Below, in pieces: positions 1 to 6,430 of a stretch of 28,309 nucleotides of DNA. The translations under genes and the position numbers were made by a program. The notes under the pieces are model-generated. The model made no database searches. It worked only from the letters and a program-made list of their open reading frames with translations, and was not told where the DNA came from. Source of the DNA: JBKPCD01 sp046727175 (GTDB taxonomy: Bacteria > Acidobacteriota > Vicinamibacteria > Vicinamibacterales > 2-12-FULL-66-21); assembly GCA_046727175.1 (NCBI GenBank), contig JBKPCD010000044.1:1-28309 (forward strand), in the 5' to 3' direction. The stretch's first letter is position 1, and each line of letters starts with the position of its first letter.

Positions 1-439
1 GCAATGCCCGGTCGACGGCGTCGAGACTCTTCAATGTAGGACGCCCAGCGGCCGGCGCTGGCTTTGGTCCGTCGCTCACCTGCGACGCGCGCAACTGAGT
101 GTTGAGCTCCGTGTAGCCTGATTGAAAGAGTCCGACGAGCGGGCTGTCGGACAATGACGGGCAGACCGCTTGGACCTCTGAGAACTTGCTGCTCTTTCGG
201 AACACATCGAGGAACGTGGCCGTCTGGTTCTCGGCCCGGCGGAAGCCCCACATCTTGTAAAGGATGATCCCCCAGGAGACCGCCGAAAAAATCAGAAGGA
301 TCACCAGAACAATCTGCGACGGCAGCGTGGCATCGGTGAAGAGCCGGACGATGTCCGTGTTCGAGTTCAGAGAGCCGGCCCCAGCTGCCGGCTGCGCCGC
401 TTGCGCGAGGCGCGCAAGGGCGTAGACAGAGATGTACAA
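1..439 (-). CDS. tolQ: TolQ/ExbB/MotA-family proton-channel protein, 5' part only
   Basis: Reading the minus strand from a TTG at 439 gives 146 residues before the window edge cuts the gene. A short N-terminal segment (LYISVYALARLAQAAQ) and an Ala/Gly/Pro-rich linker come first. A transmembrane helix follows at about residues 43-61 (IVLVILLIFSAVSWGIILYK), then a cytoplasmic stretch with the family-like pattern FRKSSKFSEV...SPLVGLFQSGYTEL. TolQ/ExbB proteins form the inner-membrane proton channel that energises TolR/TolA or ExbD/TonB; the N-terminal helix followed by a large cytoplasmic loop fits that family. The TTG is preceded by GGAGGG at 444-449 with a 4-nt gap, which decided the start. 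An in-frame ATG at 487 with AGGCGG upstream is the alternative. The remaining two helices lie outside the window, so TolQ and ExbB cannot be separated. Confidence 0.75.
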   Translation of the reverse strand, partial: MYISVYALARLAQAAQPAAGAGSLNSNTDIVRLFTDATLPSQIVLVILLIFSAVSWGIILYKMWGFRRAENQTATFLDVFRKSSKFSEVQAVCPSLSDSPLVGLFQSGYTELNTQLRASQVSDGPKPAPAAGRPTLKSLDAVDRAL

Positions 440-768
440 ACAACCCTCCGCAGTAGAACCAGCCCGATTTTCGGGGGACAGACGCATTGCGCCGCCTGGG
501 AACAGCGCAGAGTCCGGGAAGCGTAACACGGCCGATCATCCCTGTCAAACATCTGATAAGATGGAACTTCTCGCCACGCGTTACACGCCGGAGCGACCCT
601 AGCTGCTTGTGCGTTTCGAAGCGAGAATTCTGTAGTCTTTGGCGCGCCACCGGCGCGCACCGACGGAGCGGAGCGGGCCGAAGTGAGCCCCCGCGAGCGG
701 CCGCCTTCGCGCCGTACGCGCTTCGGCGAGTCCTCGCCGTCGCTTCAACGAAGGCGGAACGACGAGCG
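440..768. other. Divergent intergenic region between tolQ-like gene and recN
   Basis: This 329-bp spacer separates the minus-strand tolQ-like gene from recN. It holds the candidate tolQ promoter and its SD. Open frames run through it, including an upstream extension of the recN frame, but the extension has no resemblance to RecN and starts far upstream of the conserved N-terminus, so I treat it as non-coding. I see no clear promoter for recN, only an AAGGCGG about 12 nt before its ATG. Confidence 0.5.
520..548 (-). promoter_or_regulatory. Candidate sigma70-type promoter for the tolQ-like gene
   Basis: On the minus strand a perfect -35 TTGACA (548-543) is followed after 17 bp by TACGCT (525-520), a weak -10 matching the consensus at the T, A and final T. 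Transcription would start near 513, upstream of both candidate start codons (487 and 439). The perfect -35 with ideal spacing is the main support. Confidence 0.4.
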
Positions 769-2460
769 ATGCTGCGGTTTCTCACGATTCGGCATCTTGC
801 GGTCATCGATCGCCTCGAGCTCGAGTTCGAGCCGGGCCTGAATGTCCTGACCGGAGAGACCGGAGCAGGGAAGTCGATCCTCGTTGGGGCAGTCGGGTTG
901 CTCGTCGGCGGCCGCGCGTCGCCGGACATGATCCGGACCGGCGAGGACACCGCGGTAATCGAAGCAGTCTTCGACGCACCAGAAGGACGCGAGATCATCC
1001 TCCGCCGCGAAATCTCGGCGCAGGGCAGAAGCCGCGCGTTCATCGATGGCGGTCTCGCGACGAGCAGCGCGCTTCGCGAACTGTCGCAGGTGCTCGTCGA
1101 TCTTCACGGACAGCACGAGCATCAATTGCTCCTCGACCCGTCGTCGCACATCGACGTCCTGGATAGGTTCGCCGGCGTCGACGCGGTTCGCACGGAAGTG
1201 GCGCAGGCGTTCGCGAACTGGCAGCACGCCCGCGAGGAGTGCGACCGCTATCACGCCGCCGCGCGCGAGACGGCCGCGCGATCCGAATTCATTGCGTTCC
1301 AGCTGGCGGAGATCGATCGCGTTGCACCGAACCCTGGAGAGGACGACGAGCTGACGGCTGCGCGACAGGTCCTGGGAAATGCAGACAAGCTGCAGCGGCT
1401 GTGCACCGAAGCGTACGACGCGCTCTACGAGGGAGAGCACGCGGCGCTCCCAACGCTGACGGGTGTCTGGCGACGGATCTCCGATCTCGCGACCATCGAC
1501 GATCGCTTCACGCCCTATATCGACAGTCGCGACGCGATCAAGTCGCAGCTCGACGATCTCGCGTTCTTCCTGCGCTCGTACAGCGCCGGCATCGATGCGT
1601 CGCCCGAGCGATTGCAGGATGTCGAGGATCGGCTTGCCGCGCTCGAGCGCCTGAAGAAAAAGCACGGACCGTCACTGGCGGACGTCATCGCAAGAGCTGC
1701 GAGGCTCCGCGCGGATCTCGACGACGTTCAGCACAGCGGCGAGCGCGGCGCGACACTGGACGCGGCGCTCGAACGCGCACGCGCGGCGTTCCTGCGATGT
1801 GCAAGCGCGCTCTCGAAGCAGCGCCACGTGTCAGCATCGAAGCTTGCCGGTGCTCTTGAAGGTTCGCTCGAAGAGCTGGCGATGCCTCGCACGCGCTGCG
1901 AAGTCCGCCTGGCGGCCGCTGCGTCGGAAGCTGAATGGACGGCGCGCGGTCTCGAACAGGCGGAGCTCTATATTTCTCCGAATCTCGGGGAGGATCTCCG
2001 GCCGCTCGCACGCATCGCCTCGGGCGGGGAGTTGTCGCGCGTGATGCTCGCCCTGAAAGCGCTCGCGACAACGGATGCACCGGGGAAGACGCTGATCTTC
2101 GACGAGGTGGATGCCGGCATCGGCGGCGCCGTGGCGGACGTCGTCGGGGGCCGGCTGCGCCGGCTTGGCGAGAAGTTTCAGGTGTTGTGCATTACGCACC
2201 TGCCGCAAATCGCCGCGTACGGTGCGACGCATTTCCACATTTCAAAGTCGGTCCGCAATGGCCGCACGCTAACCGCAGTCCAGCGCCTCAATCAAACCGA
2301 GCGAGAAAACGAAATCGGGCGCATGATAGGAGGAAGTGCTGTTTCGGCGGCGGTCAGGAGCAGCGCGCGCGAGATGCTCAAGGCGCGCAGCGCCTGGGCG
2401 AAAGGCGAACAAAAGACAAAAGGCGAAAGCGAAAGGGATGTCCCGAAAGTATCTGATTGA
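769..2460 (+). CDS. recN: DNA repair protein RecN (SMC-like ATPase)
   Basis: RecN is a cytoplasmic SMC-family ATPase recruited to double-strand breaks, where it helps RecA-dependent repair. The 563-aa product shows the full ABC/SMC head. Walker A is GETGAGKS (29-36), and the RecN-type LHGQHEHQ element lies near 112-119. After a helical, coiled-coil-like middle come the signature ASGGELS (417-423), Walker B followed by the D-loop (IFDEVDAGIGG, D445), and CITHLPQIA (474-482). The length is normal for the family. The ATG at 769 was chosen because the frame stays open upstream to 487 but the RecN-conserved sequence (LRFLTIRHLAVIDRLELEF) begins exactly here. The last about 25 residues are charged and low-complexity, and the final 23 nt overlap miaB, so the two genes are probably translationally coupled. 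Confidence 0.96.
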   Translation: MLRFLTIRHLAVIDRLELEFEPGLNVLTGETGAGKSILVGAVGLLVGGRASPDMIRTGEDTAVIEAVFDAPEGREIILRREISAQGRSRAFIDGGLATSSALRELSQVLVDLHGQHEHQLLLDPSSHIDVLDRFAGVDAVRTEVAQAFANWQHAREECDRYHAAARETAARSEFIAFQLAEIDRVAPNPGEDDELTAARQVLGNADKLQRLCTEAYDALYEGEHAALPTLTGVWRRISDLATIDDRFTPYIDSRDAIKSQLDDLAFFLRSYSAGIDASPERLQDVEDRLAALERLKKKHGPSLADVIARAARLRADLDDVQHSGERGATLDAALERARAAFLRCASALSKQRHVSASKLAGALEGSLEELAMPRTRCEVRLAAAASEAEWTARGLEQAELYISPNLGEDLRPLARIASGGELSRVMLALKALATTDAPGKTLIFDEVDAGIGGAVADVVGGRLRRLGEKFQVLCITHLPQIAAYGATHFHISKSVRNGRTLTAVQRLNQTERENEIGRMIGGSAVSAAVRSSAREMLKARSAWAKGEQKTKGESERDVPKVSD

Positions 2461-3844
2461 AACCTACGGGTGCCAGATGAACGTGCACGACTCGGAGCGG
2501 ATGGCCGGTCTGCTCGATCAGGCTGGTTACGAGCAGACCGACGACGATCAGGATGCCGACGTAATCGTCATCAATACGTGCAGCGTTCGCGAGCGCGCGG
2601 AGGAGAAACTCTTCACCCGTCTTGGGGAGCTTCGTCAGCACGAACGCGATCACGGGACGCGACCTATCGTGGCCGTGGCTGGGTGCGTGGCGCAGCAGGA
2701 GGGGCCAGAGATTCTCCGGCGGTCGAGCGCTGTCGACGTCATCATCGGCACGCAAAACATTCGGCGCCTGCCGGTGCTGGTCAATGAGTCGTTCGATCGC
2801 CCCGCGCCTGATCCGATGGTCGATCTCAATCCGCTCGAAGACGTCTCCTTTCCGCTCGGAATCGCCCGCCGTCGCGATCCTTACAAGGCGTACGTCACGA
2901 TCATCGAGGGCTGCAACGAGTTCTGCGCCTTCTGCGTCGTTCCGTACACCCGCGGACATGAACGGATGCGCCCGGCCGCCGAGGTCATCGCTGAAACGAG
3001 GCATGCCGTGGCAACAGGTGCTCAGGAAGTGCAACTCCTCGGGCAGATCGTCAATCATTACCAGGCGCCCGACGATCCGTCGTGCGACTTCGCTGGCTTG
3101 TTGGAACGACTGAGCAAAATCGACGCTCTCGAGCGAATCCGGTTCGCGAGCCCACATCCGCGGCACGTCAGCGACCGACTTATCTCCGCAATGCGCGACT
3201 TGCCGAAGGTGTGCCGTCACCTTCATCTTCCCGTACAGTCTGGTTCCTCGCGGATGCTCGCGGCGATGCGCCGGCGTCATACCCGCGAGCATTATCTGGC
3301 GCTCGTGACCCGGTTGCGGGAGGCCATGCCGGACCTGGCGCTCTCGACCGATATGATTGTTGGCTTTGCTGGCGAGACCGCTGAGGACTTCGAACAAACG
3401 CTGTCGCTCACGCGCGAGGTTCGATATCACAGCATGTTCTCGTTCAAGTACTCGCCGCGCCCGAACACGCTGGCACTGAAGCGTATGCATGACGATGTGC
3501 CCGAAGAGGAGAAGACGCGAAGAATCGTGGCGCTACAGGCGCTGCAGGGTGAGATTCAGGGGGAGCTGCACCGGGAGGCAATCGGCCGCCTCGAGCGCGT
3601 CCTCGTCGATTCACGGAGCCGACGACGGCCCTGGGAGCTGTCGGGCCGGACGAGCGGGAATACTGTGGTCAACTTCACCGGTGATCCGGCGCTCATCGGT
3701 CAAGTCGTGACCCTGAAGGTCACGGCGGCGAACCCGAATTCCCTGCGAGGGGAGATCGTGGTTTCGCGCCGGGCTGAGCGAGGCACGGATGAAATGCTGA
3801 AACTTGACATGAGCGGCGGCCCGTCTTACTTTCGCGAAGGGTGA
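2438..3844 (+). CDS. miaB: tRNA-2-methylthio-N6-adenosine synthase MiaB
   Basis: MiaB is a radical-SAM methylthiotransferase that adds the 2-methylthio group to i6A37 in tRNAs reading UNN codons. The 468-aa product has the three Cys of the auxiliary cluster in YGCQMN (C12), NTCSV (C48) and AGCVAQ (C83). The SAM cluster is GCNEFCAFC (C159, C163, C166) followed by VPYTRG. A C-terminal TRAM-like beta domain covers about residues 375-450. The start is the ATG at 2438, which places the conserved KYLIETYGCQMN at the N-terminus; it lies inside recN with a 23-nt overlap and only a weak GAAAGGG before it. The usual GQNVN motif reads GQIVN here (I204). The gene is followed after 7 nt by the DUF151 gene, suggesting one transcript. 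Confidence 0.96.
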   Translation: MSRKYLIETYGCQMNVHDSERMAGLLDQAGYEQTDDDQDADVIVINTCSVRERAEEKLFTRLGELRQHERDHGTRPIVAVAGCVAQQEGPEILRRSSAVDVIIGTQNIRRLPVLVNESFDRPAPDPMVDLNPLEDVSFPLGIARRRDPYKAYVTIIEGCNEFCAFCVVPYTRGHERMRPAAEVIAETRHAVATGAQEVQLLGQIVNHYQAPDDPSCDFAGLLERLSKIDALERIRFASPHPRHVSDRLISAMRDLPKVCRHLHLPVQSGSSRMLAAMRRRHTREHYLALVTRLREAMPDLALSTDMIVGFAGETAEDFEQTLSLTREVRYHSMFSFKYSPRPNTLALKRMHDDVPEEEKTRRIVALQALQGEIQGELHREAIGRLERVLVDSRSRRRPWELSGRTSGNTVVNFTGDPALIGQVVTLKVTAANPNSLRGEIVVSRRAERGTDEMLKLDMSGGPSYFREG

Positions 3845-3851
3845 GGACTCC

Positions 3852-4337
3852 ATGCAGATCGAAATGACAATCAAGGGCTTGATGGTCGATCCGATCACCA
3901 ACATGCCGATCATCATCCTTCGCGACAAGGAAGGCCAGCGGGTGCTCCCGATCTGGGTGGGAGTGTTCGAGGCCAACGCCATCGCGCTTCAGATCGAGAA
4001 CGTCGTGACGCCCCGGCCGATGACCCACGATCTGCTGAAGAACGTCATCTACGACCTGAAGGCGGACATCCAGAAGATCGTCGTGTCGGATTTGAAGGAG
4101 AACACCTTCTACGCGCTCATCTACCTGACGGTGAACGGGGAAGCCCTCGCGGTCGACGCGCGGCCGAGCGATGCAATCGCGCTCGCGCTCCGAGCCCGAG
4201 CGCCCATCTTCGTGGAGGATCGGGTCATCGACAACGCGAAGACGGTCGACTTCGTACCGGAGAAGGGCGACTCGGAGCGGCTGCAGAAGTGGCTTGAAAG
4301 CCTCGACCCTGAAGAGCTGGGCAAGTACAAGATGTAA
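3852..4337 (+). CDS. Bifunctional nuclease (BFN/DUF151) family protein
   Basis: The 161-aa protein matches the DUF151 pattern throughout: an N-terminal MTIKGLMVDPITNMPIIIL, then VLPIWVGVFEANAIAL, a central RPMTHDLLKNVI helix, and the most conserved block ALAVDARPSDAIALALRARAPIFV. Members of this family have been described as bifunctional nucleases, and similar proteins in bacteria often sit next to miaB, as here (7-nt gap). The physiological role in bacteria is poorly settled. GAGG lies 5 nt before the ATG (GTGAGGACTCC), a good ribosome-binding site that overlaps the end of miaB. No signal peptide or membrane helix is visible, so it should be cytoplasmic. It ends the recN-miaB transcription unit ahead of a hairpin at 4362-4386. 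Confidence 0.9.
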   Translation: MQIEMTIKGLMVDPITNMPIIILRDKEGQRVLPIWVGVFEANAIALQIENVVTPRPMTHDLLKNVIYDLKADIQKIVVSDLKENTFYALIYLTVNGEALAVDARPSDAIALALRARAPIFVEDRVIDNAKTVDFVPEKGDSERLQKWLESLDPEELGKYKM

Positions 4338-4361
4338 GTCGCAACAGGTCAGTCGGTTGAC

Positions 4362-4386
4362 GGGAAGGATCGCGAGCAGCCTTCCC
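4362..4386 (+). terminator. GC-rich hairpin after the recN-miaB-DUF151 unit
   Basis: Perfect 7-bp arms, GGGAAGG (4362-4368) and CCTTCCC (4380-4386), enclose an 11-nt loop. The hairpin lies between the DUF151 stop codon and the parAB promoter, the expected place for a terminator. No T-tract follows, so an intrinsic terminator of the classical type is not proven. Confidence 0.4.
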
Positions 4387-4392
4387 TGTGCG

Positions 4393-4421
4393 TTGACACC
4401 CTGCGTGACGGTCCCTACAAT
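4393..4421 (+). promoter_or_regulatory. Strong sigma70-type promoter for parAB
   Basis: TTGACA at 4393-4398 and TACAAT at 4416-4421 are separated by exactly 17 bp. The -35 is perfect and the -10 matches 5 of 6. Transcription would begin near 4428 and give a leader of about 38 nt before parA. This is the best promoter match in the window. Confidence 0.7.
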
Positions 4422-4465
4422 GACCGGCAGCTTTCGCCCGTGATCCTTCAGTCCGTCACCAACCG

Positions 4466-5221
4466 ATGATCGTCGCCATCGCGAACCAGAAAGGCGGTGT
4501 GGGGAAGACCACGACCGCCATCAACCTGGCTGCGGCCCTCTCTCTGCGGGGACAGCCAACGCTCCTCATCGATCTCGATCCACAGGCCAACAGCTCGTTG
4601 TCGTACCTAGACGTGACGCAGGTCACGCGCAGCGTGTACGACGCCATCGGGGAAACCAGCTGCGGGTTCGCGGACATCGTGCTGCCATCGACGCAGCCGA
4701 ACCTGTTCATCGCTCCGTCCCGCATTGCGCTCGCCAAGCTCGAGGCAAAGCTGGTGGGCGAGCTGGACGCGCATTTCCGGCTGAAGGATCGCCTCGACCC
4801 CATCCGCGAGCAGTATCCGAACATCGTCATCGATTGCCCGCCTACGCTTGGACTGCTGACAGTCAACGCGCTCGTGGCGGCCACCCATCTCCTCATCCCA
4901 ATCCAGTCGTCGTACTTTGCTCTCGAAGGCACGGACGATCTCCTGGAAACGATCGAGAAGGTGAGGGCACGCGCGAATCCGGGGTTGCGCATCCTGGGTG
5001 TGGTCATCACGATGCACGACAAGCGGACGGCCTTGGCGCGCGACATCCGGATGCAGATCGACAAGGTGTTCGGGAGCAAGGTGTTCAAGACGGTGATCAC
5101 GAAAAGCGTGCGGCTCGAGGAGAGCCCGGCGTACAAGGAATCGATTTTCGCGTTCGCGCCCGAGTCGAGCGGCGCTGCCGAGTACTACCGCCTGTGCGAG
5201 GAGGTCATGGACCGTGCCTAA
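4466..5221 (+). CDS. parA: Chromosome-partitioning ATPase ParA (Soj)
   Basis: ParA is a deviant-Walker ATPase that binds the nucleoid non-specifically and moves ParB-parS complexes during segregation. The 251-aa protein starts directly with MIVAIANQKGGVGKTT: the deviant Walker A KGGVGKT spans residues 9-15 with the signature lysine K9. Walker A' is LIDLDPQAN (D36, D38) and Walker B is IVIDCPPTLGLL (D123). There is no N-terminal HTH, so this is the short chromosomal (Soj) type rather than the long plasmid type. No Shine-Dalgarno sequence is visible before the ATG. The stop overlaps the parB GTG start by 8 nt, which indicates coupled expression. Confidence 0.95.
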   Translation: MIVAIANQKGGVGKTTTAINLAAALSLRGQPTLLIDLDPQANSSLSYLDVTQVTRSVYDAIGETSCGFADIVLPSTQPNLFIAPSRIALAKLEAKLVGELDAHFRLKDRLDPIREQYPNIVIDCPPTLGLLTVNALVAATHLLIPIQSSYFALEGTDDLLETIEKVRARANPGLRILGVVITMHDKRTALARDIRMQIDKVFGSKVFKTVITKSVRLEESPAYKESIFAFAPESSGAAEYYRLCEEVMDRA

Positions 5222-6032
5222 GCGAGGACTGCCAGAAACAGTGCGGATGCGCCATGACGAGCACTACGTCGAGGCGTTAGCGAGCTCCGCGGGAACACCC
5301 ATCGGCCGGCTTGTTCCCATCGATCAGATCGACCCGAATCCCAATCAGCCCCGGCAGGTGATGGGCGACCTGTCGGAACTCATGGCATCGATTGCCGAAA
5401 AGGGGATCGTCGAGCCCATCATCGCCCGACAGCGCGGGCGCCGCTTTCAGATCGTCGCCGGCGAGCGACGCTACCAGGCGGCGATTCAAGTCGGGCTGCG
5501 CGAGATCCCGATTGTGATCCGCGAGGTGGACGACAACGAGATCATCGAAATCGCGCTCGTCGAAAACCTGCAGCGCAAGGACCTGACCGCGTTTGAAGAA
5601 TCCGAGGCCTTACACTCGCTCGCGGCGCGCTGCAGCTACACGCACGAGGATATGGCGCGGCGGCTGGGGAAGTCACGTTCATCGATTACCGAGTCCTTGT
5701 CGCTGAATGCCATGCCCGAAGAGGTCAAAAACCTTTGTCGGCTGGCCGACATTCACTCCAAATCACTGCTAATACAGATAGTTAGGCAAGGCGACCACCA
5801 GAAAATGGTGGCTTTGGTCGAAAAACTCTCCCGCGACGGCGCGATGACGCGCGAAGCCGTCCGAAAAGAAACCGCCAAACCCAAAGCCGGGCGGCCGAAG
5901 GCGTACGTCTTCAGCTACAAGGCCCCCACCAAGGCGTTCAAGCTCCAGCTCCGGTTCGCCAAGTCACGCGTCGAACGCGACGAGGTGATTTCGGCGCTCG
6001 AAGCGATTCTCGAAGAACTGCGTAAGCAGTGA
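5214..6032 (+). CDS. parB: Chromosome-partitioning protein ParB (Spo0J)
   Basis: ParB is a CTP-dependent DNA clamp that loads at parS and spreads along DNA. The 272-aa product has the ParB/Srx fold starting near residue 22 (IGRLVPIDQIDPNPNQPR), the CTP-binding GERRYQAA box (from G83) and ALVENLQRKDL (E117 onward). An HTH follows with MARRLGKSRSSITESL. A Lys/Pro-rich linker leads to a short C-terminal helical segment likely to dimerise. It starts at GTG 5214, overlapping parA by 8 nt; the SD would lie inside parA. It is slightly shorter than many chromosomal ParBs. I found no TGTTTCACGTGAAACA-like parS in this window. Confidence 0.94.
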   Translation: MPKRGLPETVRMRHDEHYVEALASSAGTPIGRLVPIDQIDPNPNQPRQVMGDLSELMASIAEKGIVEPIIARQRGRRFQIVAGERRYQAAIQVGLREIPIVIREVDDNEIIEIALVENLQRKDLTAFEESEALHSLAARCSYTHEDMARRLGKSRSSITESLSLNAMPEEVKNLCRLADIHSKSLLIQIVRQGDHQKMVALVEKLSRDGAMTREAVRKETAKPKAGRPKAYVFSYKAPTKAFKLQLRFAKSRVERDEVISALEAILEELRKQ

Positions 6033-6041
6033 TTCGACCTC

Positions 6042-6064
6042 GGCTCGAGGCTTCGGCTTTGGCC
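6042..6064 (+). repeat. GGCT repeat arm, element A left
   Basis: GGCT/GGCC words begin at 6042, 6049, 6055 and 6061, a spacing of 7, 6 and 6 bp. They start 10 nt after the parB stop. The reverse-complement words occur at 6241-6267, so the two blocks can be read as inverted arms around about 175 bp. Confidence 0.5.
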
Positions 6065-6240
6065 TTCCGGTGCCGACAGATTCAGGCTTTGAGGCGCGTC
6101 GGCGAGAGGTTTCATTGCCGACAAAGTGGACGACGAGACGAGCGAAAGTTTACGACGGGCGCCGCCCGGGAGCAAATCAGCTCGCGCGAACCCAACCAAC
6201 TGGGGCCTGGCGGAATCCAAGGTTGGAAGAGTGGCAACAC

Positions 6241-6267
6241 AAAAGCCGAGAGCCTTAGTCTCAAGCC
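6241..6267 (+). repeat. AGCC repeat arm, element A right
   Basis: AAAAGCC (6241-6247) and GAGAGCC (6248-6254) are in perfect 7-bp phase, and another AAGCC ends at 6267. The 13-mer AGCCGAGAGCCTT at 6244-6256 occurs exactly, in reverse complement, at 27938-27950. This links the two distant spacers to the same repeat family. Confidence 0.55.
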
Positions 6268-6276
6268 GGGCGCGAC

Positions 6277-6354
6277 GTTAGTTAACATAACACTCATTAT
6301 CAGACCCTGGGGAAAACCCGAATTATCCGCGGCCTGTGGAAGGTTTGTGGACGT
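6277..6354 (+). other. Candidate oriC-like patch: AT-rich stretch plus degenerate DnaA boxes
   Basis: A 25-bp AT-rich stretch (6277-6301, including GTTAACATAAC) is followed within 55 bp by several 9-mers resembling the DnaA box TTATCCACA or its complement TGTGGATAA. They are TTATCAGAC (6297), TTATCCGCG (6323, 7 of 9), TGTGGAAGG (6335) and TGTGGACGT (6346). An AT-rich unwinding region next to closely packed boxes, beside parAB, is the usual appearance of a chromosomal origin. Against it, no box is perfect, dnaA is not in the window, and no parS was found. Confidence 0.33.
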
Positions 6355-6430
6355 GCTGGTATCCTGAAAACCTCGGCGACACGAAGCCGACGACGCCCCA
6401 ACGACCCGGCCGACCACCACGACCGTTCCG

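Larger units (their letters stand above)
6033..6430. other. 398-bp intergenic region between parB and lptFG
   Basis: No convincing gene is present; the longest open frame is arginine-rich and family-less. The spacer begins with GGCT heptads just after parB (6042-6064). AGCC heptads follow at 6241-6267. Then comes a 25-bp AT-rich patch (6277-6301, 18 of 25 A/T) and a group of DnaA-box-like 9-mers to 6354. I see no clear sigma70 promoter for lptFG and no SD before its ATG. Confidence 0.6.

Noticed and set aside
487..768. Upstream extension of RecN by 94 residues
   Set aside because: The added sequence is not RecN-like, and the conserved N-terminus begins at 769.
6029..6367. 112-codon frame in the parB-lptFG spacer
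   Set aside because: Arg-rich, no SD or family resemblance, and it crosses repeat arms and the AT-rich patch.
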